Below, in pieces: positions 43,832-54,517 of a DNA stretch of 60,000 bases (positions are counted from its first letter, which is position 1; each line of letters begins with the position of its first letter). The stretch comes from Liolophura sinensis (taxonomy: Eukaryota; Mollusca; Polyplacophora; Chitonida; Chitonidae). The notes beneath the pieces were generated by a model. The model did no database searches. It was not told the origin of the DNA and worked only from the letters and a program-made list of their open reading frames with translations. The DNA is taken from positions 54,791,249 through 54,851,248 of the forward strand of contig NC_088295.1 in assembly GCF_032854445.1 (NCBI RefSeq), read 5' to 3'. A program made the translations under genes and the position numbers.

Positions 43832-43949
43832 CTGAATGTTCAGTCTTGGTTTTACACTTTGGGCACGGCTTGGTGGTTCTCTGTATCACATCTCGGGTTT
43901 CTGCCTCCCACCGGGACCTCTCTGCTAACTCCTCATCCACAGCTATATC
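43832..43949 (-). CDS. PRKN: PRKN exon 10: REP element and start of RING2
   Basis: Acceptor CATGAACAG, donor CAG|GTTTGT; 118 bp, phase 0-1. Product DIAVDEELAERSRWEAETRD then VIQRTTKPCPKCKTKTEHS. R-W-E-A is the repressor element whose Trp (human W403) covers the E2 site on RING1 in the inactive state; T-T-K-P-C-P-x-C begins RING2. The downstream donor overlaps the target-site duplication of the MITE. Confidence 0.96.
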
Positions 43950-44191
43950 CTGTTCATGGATAGACCATCAATATATATTTGTACTGTATACATACTCAAA
44001 CCATTATACTCTCACTCAAGAGAATGGTTCACTAAAGTTATCCCTAGACTATAATATTTTAAAAATCAAGTATTACAAGTGATGTAAAATGTAATGTAAA
44101 TATCCACAAAGCTACATGAAGAGATATACTGTCATTCATGTTTCTGCTGGACTTTGCTGTTTGTTTTAGTTAGTATCAGTCAATGACTCAC

Positions 44192-44272
44192 ATCGGTCAG
44201 AGGAGGCTGAACTGGTACCATTCCACATTCCCCTTCATGGAACTCTTCTAGGCACTGTTTACAGAACAGATA
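44192..44272 (-). CDS. PRKN: PRKN exon 9: second half of IBR
   Basis: Acceptor TTCTGTTTACAG, donor GAT|GTGAGT; 81 bp, phase 0-0. Product YLFCKQCLEEFHEGECGMVP then VQPPLTD. F-C-x-x-C...H-x-G-E-C gives the second zinc site of the in-between-RING domain. It requires the preceding exon to end in phase 0, which exon 8 does only in the shifted frame. Confidence 0.95.
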
Positions 44273-44627
44273 CTGTAAACAGAAGACAAATGTATGTAAC
44301 TACAAAAAGTTACTGTAAATATTCAACCTTTTCAATCACTAAAGCATTTTCTTTAATGGAATTTATGCATACAGTTATTCAAGAAAATGACACCAAAAAA
44401 TGATATTTCTGTGTCGCATAAGATGCAACCTTCATAAAATTATGCAAAGTATTTTAATCTCTACACCTGCTAGTTCTCTCAGAATGTTGCAAAATATTGG
44501 TCGCAGTGATGGCTGAAAAGGTTGAAGAATTAGGGTCAAATTACATTAAAAATTAATAAGTAACTCGCCTTGGAATTATGATACTCCCATTGACCTAAAA
44601 TTTTGAACATGATTTATGATATTTAAA

Positions 44628-45832
44628 GTTTCTACTCCATTTGCCTGATTCTGTGAGTTCTTGTTTCAGAAGACAGGGTGATATCCTACTCATATCTCAC
44701 AAGTTTCTACTCCATTTGCCCGATTCTGGGAGTTCTTGTTTCAGAAGACAGGATGATATCCTACTCATATCTCACAAGTTTCTACTCCATTTGCCCGATT
44801 CTGGGAGTTCTTGTTTCAGAAGACAGGATGATATCCTACTCATATCTCACAAGTTTCTACTCCATTTGCCCGATTCTGGGAGTTCTTGCTTCAGAAGACA
44901 GGATGATATCCTACTCATATCTCACAAGTTTCTACTCCATTTGCCCGATTCTGGGAGTTCTTGTTTCAGAAGACAGGATGATATCCTACTCATATCTCAC
45001 AAGTTTCTACTCCATTTGCCCGATTCTGGGAGTTCTTGTTTCAGAAGACAGGATGATATCCTACTCATATCTCAGAAGTTTCTACTCCATTTGCCCGATT
45101 CTGGGAGTTCTTGCTTCAGAAGACAGGATGATATCCTACTCATATCTCACAAGTTTCTACTCCATTTGCCCGATTCTGGGAGTTCTTGCTTCAGAAGACA
45201 GGATGATATCCTACTCATATCTCACGTTTCTACTCCATTTGCCTGATTCTGTGAGTTCTTGCTTCAGAAGACAGGATGATATCCTACTCATATCTCACAA
45301 CTTTCTACTCCATTTGCCCGATTCTGGGAGTTCTTGCTTGAGAAGACAGGATGATATCCTACTCATATCTCACGTTTCTACTCCATTTGCCCGATTCTGG
45401 GAGTTCTTGCTTCAGAAGACAGGATGATATCCTACTCATATCTCACAAGTTTCTACTCCATTTGCCCGATTCTGGGAGTTCTTGCTTCAGAAGACAGGAT
45501 GATATCCTACTCATATCTCACGTTTCTACTCCATTTGCCCGATTCTGGGAGTTCTTGCTTCAGAAGACAGGATGATATCCAACTCATATTTTACAAGTTT
45601 CTACCCCATTTGCCAGATTCTGGGAGTTCTTGCTTCAGAAGACAGGATGATATCCTACTCATATTTTACAAGTTTCTACTCCATTTGCCCGATTCTGGGA
45701 GTTCTTGCTTCAGAAGACAGGATGATATCCTACTCATATTTTACAAGTTTTTACTCCATTTGCCTGATTCTGGGTGTTCTTGTTTCAAAACAAGAGTATC
45801 CTACTCATATCCATAAGTTTCAGCACCAACAG
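44628..45832. repeat. 75-bp minisatellite, about 16 copies
   Basis: TTTCTACTCCATTTGCCCGA, TTCTGGGAGTTCTTGCTTCA, GAAGACAGGATGATATCCTA, CTCATATCTCACAAG. Spacing is 75 bp in most units and 73 bp where AA is lost (CTCACGTTTC), which shifts the reading frame. Plus-strand open stretches of 201 and 249 codons are side effects of a 25-codon period. It lies in the PRKN intron between exons 8 and 9. The first and last units are the most diverged. Confidence 0.95.
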
Positions 45833-46231
45833 TAATATTTTAGCACCTTTATTTGTTTTTCTTTTAAGAAAGTATAGTAATTAGCATTTGCCATAAGTGT
45901 GCAGCGCTATGGTCAAGGTGCTTCAAAGACAACATCACAATATAAACTGCAACGTATAAACTGAGAATGTACATGTATGTCAAAGATCATCTGCACTCAC
46001 CACAGTTTAATCTAATCCAGGGGACACTCCACTGAGTCTCAGTATAGACTTGGAAATTACAATGAGCTAACAAGCCCAATATAAAACTATGAAAGTAGGT
46101 CCAACTTTCTCAACAGGAGCTATTAAGTTCATTCAACTTCTTAAATGTATGTATGAAATCCTTTCACAAATGTTTGGGGGTAAAAGGCAGACTGCCCACG
46201 AATCACAACAATATCATTTGATTAAAATTGG

Positions 46232-46581
46232 TGAGTGAGTGAGTGAGTGCTTGGGGTTTAACGTCGTACTCAACAATTTTTCAGTCACATGACGACGAAG
46301 GAATCATTAGGGTGCATGTACGTGTAATGTGCCTCCTTGTTGCAGGACGAATTTCCACCGCTCTTTTATTTAGTGCTGCTTCACTGAAACGACTTACCGA
46401 AGGTAAGTAAGTCGCCCCAGCCGAGCCATTATACTGATACAAGTCAACCAGTCGTTGCACTATCCCCTTCATGCTGAACGCCAAGCGAGGAAGTTACAAC
46501 TTCCTCTTTTTTAAAGTCTTAGGTGTGACTCGATCAAGGATTGATCCTGGATCTACCGGTCCCGAAGCGGACGCTCTACCA
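46232..46581 (-). mobile_element. SINE family B, 5'-truncated at the head
   Basis: Minus strand: from the end of the tRNA-like head (GGTAGAGCGTCCGCTTCGGG) through AGGAAGTTGTAACTTCCTCG, GACTTGTATCAGTATAATGG, to CGTTAAACCCCAAGCACTCA. The 12-bp TSD GATTAAAATTGG is at 46,220-46,231 and 46,582-46,593. Confidence 0.92.
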
Positions 46582-46606
46582 GATTAAAATTGGCAACATG
46601 GGTGAA

Positions 46607-46800
46607 TATTTATTATCATGATTGCTGTTTTACACTCTCAAGAATATTTCACTTATTACGACAAAAACCATCATTAGGGTGGGAGGAAACCAGGCAGAGC
46701 TTGGCTGGGAGGAAACCAGGCAGAGCTTGGCTGGGAGGAAACCAGGCAGAGCTGGTGGGGGGACCCTCGCACATCTGCAAGCTGTTGGTGAATGCGGGTC
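46607..46800 (-). mobile_element. SINE family A fragment with internal triplication
   Basis: TGATTGCTGTTTTACACTCT, CAAGAATATTTCACTTATTA, then GGTGGGAGGAAACCAGGCAG/AGCTTGGCT three times (31-bp period, 46,676-46,756), then CACATCTGCAAGCTGTTGG. The triplication arose within the SINE body. Confidence 0.75.
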
Positions 46801-46825
46801 AATAAAAGTTTTTGAATAAATTAGA

Positions 46826-47440
46826 TTGGTAGCAAGGCTACCAAAGAGCTCCCCTGTAGCAGATACATGAATGCAAAACTTCAGCTTGATGCATGAAGTG
46901 TTAATTGGTAATTTGCTGTAATTATAATGCACGCAGAGCTGTAGCGTGGAAACATCCCCCTTGTGGTTACTGTGCTTTATATGCATGTAAACCTTCAGGT
47001 CAATACAAGCAGCACATTTTGAGAACATTTTTAACATTTACTGCATTGAATCTTATACACAATACACAAATGCAAAATTTGTAATTTACTGTAATTAATA
47101 TGCTCTCATCGAATCGACAATGGAACATCCCTCCCCTCATCACCTAACTCCCCCCAACCCCCACCACCCCCGTTATTGTGCTCTATGTGTGCGAAACCTT
47201 TTTAAGATAGCACTCCTAACATTTACCTTAACATTCATTCTAATACACAATACACTAAGTCAGGAATTTTTGAAATTTACAGCATTTAAAATGCACATAA
47301 AGAGTGAACAATAGAACACCCCCCCTCATGTTATTGTGCTCTACATGTGTGCAAATCTTAAATACATTGAGAACCCTTTAAAATGCTACCCCTAACATCT
47401 TGTTTAACATTGCTTTCTCTGTGGTTGGATTCCAATGCCA
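46826..47440 (-). repeat. dispersed repeat shared with the DNMT3 5' region (inverted)
   Basis: GGTAGCAAGGCTACCAAAGAGCTC at its left end (given as shorter parts: GGTAGCAAGGCTACCAAAGA) is the reverse complement of 11,152-11,182. It is followed by three about 165-bp copies with CATCCCCCTTGTG, TTACTGTGCTTTATATGCAT, AATTTACTGTAATTAATATG. Same family as 9,640-11,250. Confidence 0.65.
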
Positions 47441-47506
47441 ACACTGATGTTCAGGATATGACAAATGAGTCTACAAAATGAGTCAGGTTAGAAGGTATAG
47501 ACTTAC

Positions 47507-47651
47507 CCCACAACCCACAGGAGGCTGACAGTGGATTCGTCGACTTTTCTGTGTTCAGCATTAGTCCATTCCCACAGCCAGGTCGAGGACACAACACCCC
47601 ACCCTCGCTCAGTAAAACTTGCTCTGCTGAAAATCTGTGATAACGCTCATA
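47507..47651 (-). CDS. PRKN: PRKN exon 8: first half of IBR, with a 1-bp frameshift
   Basis: Acceptor AACATGTTTCAG-like (TGTTTCAG|TATGAG), donor GGG|GTAAGT; 145 bp. It starts in frame as [20 protein letters not shown] then [15 protein letters not shown], clear parkin. After an AAAA run at 47,545-47,548 the parkin frame continues one base further on ([12 protein letters not shown]), and only in that frame do the zinc cysteines line up and the exon end in phase 0 as exon 9 needs. As written, the frame is broken by one extra A: either a homopolymer assembly error or a real null allele. Confidence 0.93.
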
Positions 47652-47689
47652 CTGAAACATAACAGCCCGTATGACCAGTCAATGACCAC

Positions 47690-47889
47690 CAATGACCAAG
47701 CTCAAACCTGGTTTATTGGTCAACTGTCCACCAATAAGCAAGCTCGAACCAAGCATCTGCTTGTTCATTGGTCAAATGTCCATCAATGACCAAGCTAAAA
47801 CCCAGCATCTGCTTGTTGAATGGGAACATGACCATCAATGACCAAGCTCAAACCAAGCATCTGCTTGTTGAATGGGCACATGACCTAGA
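47690..47889. repeat. 52-bp minisatellite, left part (about 4 copies)
   Basis: CATGACCATCAATGACCAAG, CTCAAACCCAGCATCTGCTT, GTTGAATGGGCA; same unit as 51,370-52,250. The Penelope-like insertion at 47,890 separates the two parts. Confidence 0.92.
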
Positions 47890-50148
47890 TTGACAGAGGC
47901 ATTACTTATGGATAACAATTCCTGGATTTATTGTGTTGGTGACGTTTCGATGTAGGTTCTTACATCGTTATCAAACCATATGAACATACAGAGATACAAG
48001 ACAACATATATACAGTAAGAGAGTGAATGGTGTCAACAAACAGGCAACAATGTAGCATAGATAGTAACTTCAGGGTAATGGCTTCATGGTTTAATGGCTT
48101 CAGGGTTTAAGGCGGTCACTGTCTAATCTGATGAGGTCATTGTAGGCGCTCGGTAGGTGGTACCCGCTGTCTCGGTTAAGCTGTGGATTGTGTCGTCGGA
48201 TCATGATGGCTTCCAGCAGTTTTCTTCTCTTATAGTCTGGCTGGGTTGTTTTGTAGGGTATGAACTGTGTTCCGCTGGAGTTGGTGTTCTGGATGGGCTC
48301 TGATGTGGTCACTGAGGGCTGATTTCCCATCTAATTTTTCTACTGGAGGCCTTGTGCTCTGCAATTCTGATGTTGAGTGGTCTACCGGTTTCTCCAATGT
48401 ATTGCTGTTGACAATCACAATTAATGCAGTACACAGATCCTTTGGGTTCTTCCCTATGGGTTGGTTGTTTTTTTTCCATTGGCTTTGAGTAGGGTTTTAA
48501 GGTTAGAGGCGGAGGTGAACGTTGTTTGTATGTTCAGTTTGTCACGCAGGAGTCTTCTATCTGGTAGCTCGGGGTGCCTATATACGGAATGGTTATATAT
48601 ATATTGGGGTGGTCGGGTCTCGTTGTTTCTGGTCTTGTTAGTCGGATTGAGGGTTTTGTTGATCGTTCTCTCCACTACTTGTGGGGGGTATCGGTTTAGG
48701 GTGGTGAAGGCTGTTTTGAGGTGATTTATTTCTTCTGGGAGGTTGATGCTGGATATCTGTAGGGCTCGTTTTGTTAGGGTAGATATTATTCCTCTCTTGA
48801 TCCGATTAGGTTGGTTAGATGGTAATTCACGTTATTGGTCCGAGTGTGTGGGTTTGCGGTATACTGAAGTGAGGAGTTTGTCGTACCTCTTGCTAATAAG
48901 TACATCCAGAAATGGTATGGTTTTGTTGCATTCTTGTTCCATGGTGAACTGTATCCTGTTGTTCTGGGTGTTGAGGTGGTCAAGTAGGGACTGGGGTTGT
49001 CGGTCTTGTTTAGTGCTACGAATGTGTCATCTACCTTACGGAACCAACACAACGGTTTGATGGGGCTTGCAGCTAAGGCTTTGTTCTCAAATTCTGTCAT
49101 GTATATTTCGGAGATAAGTGGTGATAGGGGGGGATCCCATCGGTAAACCGTGGAGTTGTTCATATATATCATCCCCCCACGTGAAATACGTGGAATGCAT
49201 ACACGAGTCCAGGAGGCTGATTATGCTGTCAGGTTTCATGGCTGTGTTGAGAGGGTGTTGTCCGCTGTTCAGCTTTTGTCGTATGATGTCTAGGGATTCT
49301 TCTCTAGGGATATTGGTGAATAGGTCGATGACGTCGTAACTGATCAGTTGGGCTGTGCCTGGAATGTCTTTAATTTTGTTACAAAATTCTGCTGAGTCTT
49401 AAGATTTGGAAGTTTTTGCCCAGAGGTGTTAGGAGTTTAGTGAGGTACTGTGCCGTGTCATAGTGGACAGTGCCTCTGGAGCAGATCAGGAGTCGGGCTT
49501 TGATTGGGTTCTTATGAACTTTGATGGTTGCCCTGGCGTAAGGTGCTCTGGGGTGCGTTGTGTTGAGCTTTCGGTACAGTTGGATGTCGATTTCATTGCT
49601 GTTCTGCAGGGCTTTGAGTTTTGCCCTAAATTCTCTTTCAAGTTTTCGTTGTGGGGTCTTTGGTTATTTGCCTGTATGTCGTAATGTCGCTTCATTGGGT
49701 GTGAGGATCCGACTGCTTAGATTGATGACGGTTTTGCTATTGTGACTTGTGGGCCGTTGAGTACTCTCTCTGTTGGTGTGCTTAGACAGAAGTTCAAACT
49801 TTCTTTTTGAGATCCTTTAATTTTCTCGTCAAGCCGTTGGTTGCTGTTTGTTTGTGCCTGTCGCAATGATTGTAATGATGATCACTTAGGGTCGACCTTA
49901 AGTTTCTCCTGCAGCTGGGTAATAGTGGTTAAGGTTCTTGCTTTGGTGTTCCGGTGATGTTGGATTCTCTCTTTCACTAGTAATTTGCTGGCTGTGTTAA
50001 TAATCTTCTTTGCTGCATGTGAATGCACTGGGCATTTCAGAGTAAGTCCCTTAGGTGTCAGGTTTGTTGTTCCTACATTTCATCAAAAAGGTGAGGTGGT
50101 TGCCGGTTTTGACATAGTTTTTCTCTGATTTGTTGAGCTTGTTGATGA
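47890..50148 (-). mobile_element. Penelope-like retroelement, minus-strand copy (decayed)
   Basis: Read on the minus strand it contains reverse transcriptase motifs: a D-V-I-D-L-F-T-N-I-P motif A (about 49,309-49,345), G-L-P-M-G-S-P (about 49,127-49,155) and V-D-D (about 49,027-49,045), then a GIY-YIG endonuclease with Y-I-G-E-T-G-R-P (about 48,330-48,430), ending ...LIRLDSDRLKP (48,100). This RT plus C-terminal GIY-YIG order defines endonuclease-positive Penelope-like elements. Frames are broken at several points, for example in a C-run near 49,130, so it is not functional. The 3' terminal part is identical in kind to that of the right copy. Confidence 0.92.
49949..50148 (-). pseudogene. upstream RT-region remnant of the minus-strand Penelope copy
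   Basis: The part of the minus-strand copy that has no counterpart in the truncated right copy. It includes low-similarity N-terminal sequence upstream of RT. Frames are interrupted. It ends where the right copy begins (shared TTTGAGAAC at the junction). Confidence 0.5.
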
Positions 50149-51343
50149 TTTGAGAACAAAGCCTTAGCTGCAAGCCCCATCAAACCGTTGTTTGGTTCCG
50201 TAAGGTAGATGACACATTCGTAGCACTAAACAAGACCGACAACCCCCAGTCCCTACTTGACCACCTCAACACCCAGAACAACAGGATACAGTTCACCATG
50301 GAACAAGAATGCAACAAAAACCATACCATTTTCTGATGTACTTATTAGCAAGAGGTACGACAAACTCCTCACTTCAGTATACCGCAAACCCACACACTCG
50401 GACCAATACGTGAATTACCAATCTAACCAACCCTAAATCGGATCAAGAGAGGAATAATATCTACCCTAACAAAACGAGCCCTACAGATATCCCAGCATCA
50501 ACCTCCAGAAGAAATAAATCACCTCAAAACAGCCTTCACCACCCTAAACCGATACCCCCCACAAGTAGTGGAGAGACGATCAACAAAACCCTCAATCCGA
50601 CTAACAAGACCAGAACAACGAGACCCGACCACCCCAATATATATATAACCATTCCGTATATAGGCACCCCCGAGCTACCAGATAAGAAGACTCCTGCGTG
50701 ACAAACTGAACATACAAACAACGTTCACCTCCGCCTCTAACCTTAAAACCCTACTCAAAGCCAATGGAAAAAAACAACCAACCCATAGGGACAAAGGATC
50801 TGTGTACTGCATTAATTGTGATTGTCAACAGCAATACATTGGAGAAACCGGTAGACCACTCAACATCAGAATTGCAGAGCACAAGGCCTCAGTAGAAAAA
50901 TTAGATGGGAAATCAGCCCTCAGTGACCACATCAGAGCCCATCCAGAACACCAACTCCAGTGGAACACAGTTCATACCCTACAAAACAACCAGCCAGACT
51001 ATAAGAGAAGAAAACTGCTGGAAGCCATCATGATCCGACGACACAATCCACAGCTTAACCGAGACAGCGGGTACCACCTACCGAGCGCCTACAATGACCT
51101 CATCAGATTAGACAGTGACCGCCTTAAACCCTGAAGCCATTAAACCATGAAGCCATTACCCTGAAGTTACTATCTATGCTACATTGTTGCCTGTTGTTGA
51201 CACCATTCACTCTCTTACTGTATATATGTTGTCTTGTATCTCTGTATGTTCATATGGTTTGATAACGATGTAAGAACCTACATCGAAACGTCACCAACAC
51301 AATAAATCCAGGAATTGTTATCCATAAGTAATGCCTCTGTCAA
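50149..51343 (+). mobile_element. Penelope-like retroelement, plus-strand copy (5'-truncated)
   Basis: Starts inside RT just before the V-D-D motif (GAGAACAAAGCCTTAGCTGC) and runs through the GIY-YIG endonuclease to GGAATTGTTATCCATAAGTA and CCTCTGTCAA at 51,343. It is the inverted partner of 47,890-49,090. The GIY-YIG region is one open stretch of 110 codons (50,802-51,134): CINCDCQQQYIGETGRPLNI, E-H-K, ending SDRLKP. Earlier frames are broken (a 2-bp loss in CCGTTGTTTGG near 50,190). Confidence 0.92.
51266..51289 (+). ncRNA. conserved hairpin followed by AAACG near the Penelope 3' end
   Basis: CGATGTA (51,266-51,272), loop AGAACC, TACATCG (51,279-51,285), then AAACG; preceded by TTGATAA. 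The inverted copy is at 47,949-47,968. The layout (TGATAA, stem, GAAAC) recalls the core of hammerhead ribozymes known from Penelope-like elements, but the core bases differ and stems I and III are not evident, so activity is doubtful. Confidence 0.35.
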
Positions 51344-51364
51344 GCTATACCATCCCAATTCCTA

Positions 51365-52255
51365 AATGCCTCTGAAAGTGGGCACATGACCATCACTGAC
51401 CAAGCTCAAACCCAGCATCTGCTTGCTGAACTGGCACATGACCATCAATGACCAAGCTCAAACCAAGCATCTACTTGTTGAATGGGCACATGACCATCAC
51501 TGACCAAACTCAAACTCAGCATCTGCTTGTTGCATGGGGACATGACCATCAATGACCAAGCTCAAACCAAGCATCTGCTTGTTGAACTGGCACATGACCA
51601 TCAATGACCAAGCTCAAACCCAGCATCTGCTTGCTGAATGGGCACATGACCATCCATGACCAAGCTCAAACCCAGCATCTGCTTGTTGAATGGGCACATG
51701 ACAATCAATAACCAAGTTCAAACCCAGCATCTGCTTGTTGAATGGGCACATGACCATCAATGACCAAGCTCAAACCCAGCATCTGCTTGTTGAATGGGAA
51801 CATGACCATCAATGACCAAGCTCAAACCAAGCATCTGCTTGCTGAATGGGCACATGACCATCAATGACCAAGCTCAAATCCAGCATCTGCTTGTTGTATG
51901 GGGACATGACCATCAATGACCAAGCTCAAACTCAGTATCTGCTTGTTGAATGGGCACATGACCATCAATGACCAAGCTCAAACTCAGCATCTGCTTGTTG
52001 AATGGGCACATGACCATCACTGACCAAGCTCAAACCCAGCATCTGCTTGTTGAACTGGCACATGACCATCCATGACCAAGCTCAAACCCAGCATCTGCTT
52101 GTTGAATGGGCACATGACCATCAATGACCAAGTTCAAACCCAGCATCTGCTTGTTGAATGGGCACTTGACCATCAATGACCAAGCTCAAACCCAGCATCT
52201 GCTTGTTGAATGGGCACATGACCATCCATGACCAAGCTCAAACCCAGGATGCTGA
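51365..52255. repeat. 52-bp minisatellite, right part (about 17 copies)
   Basis: Same unit as 47,690-47,889, spacing 52 bp (e.g. CATGACCATC at 51,437 and 51,489). Variants: CAATGACC/CACTGACC/CCATGACC, CTTGTTGAATGGG/CTTGCTGAACTGG. Lies between PRKN exons 7 and 8. Confidence 0.95.
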
Positions 52256-52498
52256 TGTAAAGTATGTAACATTTTACACATCAATATTCACATTAATTGA
52301 ATTAGAAAAAAAAGAGATGAACACAGGCTAAAATCGTAAATTCCAAAGCCTTGTACAGAAGCATAAGACTGGCTTTCTATCTTTATAAATTGTACAATTA
52401 TTGTATGGAGTTAAATCTATTTTAATCTAAGCTGGGTGATTTGGAATCATTGACAGAGAGATTAACAGAATCTGAGATAAACAATAAGATATACCCAC

Positions 52499-52560
52499 CT
52501 GGTCATCCCCAAAAAGATGGAAATGGTGGATTTCCTGGACGAAAGAATTTTCACATCCAG
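52499..52560 (-). CDS. PRKN: PRKN exon 7: RING1 end and helix
   Basis: Acceptor TTTTTGGCAG after a T22 tract (poly-A on +), donor CAG|GTGGGT; 62 bp, phase 1-0. Product (A)GCENSFVQEIHHFHLFGDDQ. It corresponds to the vertebrate A-G-C-x-N-S...E-L-H-H-F segment linking the last RING1 cysteine to IBR. Confidence 0.95.
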
Positions 52561-52687
52561 CTGCCAAAAAAAAAAAAAAAAAAAAATCAGATCACAAAAA
52601 TATAAGAAACTATCTTTTATATGTCAATACTGACAGCTGGTGATGTTTGCAAATTACAGAACCTTTAAATGACATCAAATATTGGTG

Positions 52688-53925
52688 ATGGTGAAGACAT
52701 CAATCAGTGTGCATATGTACAGTACCTCATCAACATCAACACCAGACTGGTTAGGTGAAGACATCAATCAGTGTGCATATGTACAAGTACCTCATCAACA
52801 TCAACACCAGACTGGTTAGGTGAAGACATCAATCAGTGTACATATGTACAAGTACCTCATCAACATCAACACCAGACTGGTTAGGTGAAGACATCAATCA
52901 GTGTGCATATGTACAGTACCTCATCAACATCAACACCAGACTGGTTAGGTGAAGACATCAATCAGTGTGCATATGTACAAGTACCTCATCAACATCAACA
53001 CCAGACTGGTTAGGTGAAGACATCAATCGGTGTCCATATGTACAAGTACCTCATCAACATCAACACCAGACTGGTTAGGTGAAGACATCAATCGGTGTCC
53101 ATATGTACAAGTACCTCATCAACATCAACACCAGACTGGTTAGGTGAAGACATCAATCGGTGTACATATGCACAAGTACCTCATCAACATCAACACCAGA
53201 CTGGTTAGGTGAAGACATCAATCAGTGTACATATGCACAAGTACCTCATCAACATCAACACCAGACTGGTTAGGTGAAGACATCAATCAGTGTGCATATG
53301 TACAAGTACCTCATCAACATTAACACCAGACTGGTTAGGTGAAGACATCAATCGGTGTCCATATGTACAAGTACCTCATCAACATCAACACCAGACTGGT
53401 TAGGTGAAGACATCAATCGGTGTCCTTATGTACAAGTACCTCATCAACATCAACACCAGACTGGTTAGGTGAAGACATCAATCGGTGTCCATATGTACAA
53501 GTACCTCATCAACATCAACACCAGACTGGTTAGGTGAAGACATCAATCGGTGTCCATATGTACAAGTACCTCATCAACATCAACACCAGACTGGTTAGGT
53601 GAAGACATCAATCAGTGTACATATGTACAAGTACCTCATCAACATCAACACCAGACTGGTTAGGTGAAGACATCAATCAGTGTACATATGTACAAGTACC
53701 TCATCAACATCAACACCAGACTGGTTAGGTGAAGACATCAATCAGTGTACATATGTACAAGTACCTCATCAACATCAACACCAGACTGGTTAGGTGAAGA
53801 CATCAATCGGTGTCCATATGTACAAGTACCTCATCAACATCAACACCAGACTGGTTAGGTGAAGACATCAATCAGTGTACATATGTACAAGTACCTCATC
53901 AACATTAACACCAGGCTGTCGTTAG
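52688..53925. repeat. 65-bp minisatellite, about 19 copies
   Basis: GTGAAGACATCAATC(A/G)GTGT, (G/A/C)CATATGTACAAGTACCTCA, TCAACATCAACACCAGACTG, GTTAG. Spacing 65 bp (64 in units lacking one A). Units are very similar and fall into two variant classes (AATCAGTGT-A/G and AATCGGTGTCC) arranged in blocks. PRKN intron between exons 6 and 7. Confidence 0.95.
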
Positions 53926-54380
53926 GTGAGCCAGCAATGTACATGTATACGCCATGGAAAATATCATCATCACAAATTCTTTGGTATTCACCACCTGGTG
54001 CGTCTCTTTTATATTAAGCATTTTGTTTGTTTATTTATTTATTTACTTGGGTTACATAACAGCCCTCAGGTGTATGGATAGAGGAGGCTACCACTCCTCA
54101 CTTAGTATCAGACAAACCAGGCGGCATATCAGTAGGAGCCTTATTCAAGCACGTGACTTACAACTATGTATATAAAGTCAAATGAAATACACATACATAT
54201 GAGTCTATTACACGACAAAACTTCAGGATTTTCATTCAAAGGCAGAAAGCCCCATAGCATTCTCCTCTAGCTCTGTTGCATATATCATTGTTAGTTTTTC
54301 ACTTGCATCAACTGGCAGGTCAGTTAATGCCCAGGTGATGTTAACTGCAATTTGAATAATGGCCCCATCCCTCACCTTAC
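53926..54380. other. PRKN intron, open continuation of exon 6
   Basis: No separate exon seen. The reading frame of PRKN exon 6 remains open past its donor down to about 54,232 (about 50 more codons), which would add a non-parkin tail if the intron were retained. Confidence 0.4.
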
Positions 54381-54517
54381 CTGGACAAGGCAAGGAATAC
54401 CCCACATTCTCCACATTGACGAACGTTCTATTATTGAGACGCGTCACTCCGTAATTCTGGAAACAGTCTAGGCACATAGCATGGCCTGAGGAACACGGGA
54501 AAACTAGCACCAGTGTC
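54381..54517 (-). CDS. PRKN: PRKN exon 6: RING1
   Basis: Acceptor ATACTGTTTTTCAG, donor CAG|GTAAGG; 137 bp, phase 2-1. Product (S)[20 protein letters not shown], then [20 protein letters not shown] and SLPCP. The C-x(3)-H-x-x-C-x-x-C ligands of RING1, which recruits the E2, are intact, as is the G-Y-S-L-P-C end. Confidence 0.97.

Noticed and set aside
44641-45835. Plus-strand ORFs of 201, 249 and 130 codons
   Set aside because: Generated by the 75-bp repeat; the 73-bp units shift them from one frame to another, which a coding repeat would not tolerate. They are antisense within a PRKN intron.
48743-49745. Several plus-strand ORFs of 60-105 codons
   Set aside because: They are antisense shadows of the minus-strand Penelope-like reverse transcriptase.
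47690-52255. Regularly spaced repeats resembling a CRISPR array
   Set aside because: Repeats of 52 bp are contiguous with no unique spacers; the host is a eukaryote. The same holds for the 65-, 75- and 20-bp arrays.
54232-54380. Continuation of the PRKN RING1 exon past 54,381 as coding sequence
   Set aside because: The frame is open for about 50 codons but lacks parkin residues; the true continuation is the exon at 52,499-52,560, with matching phase.
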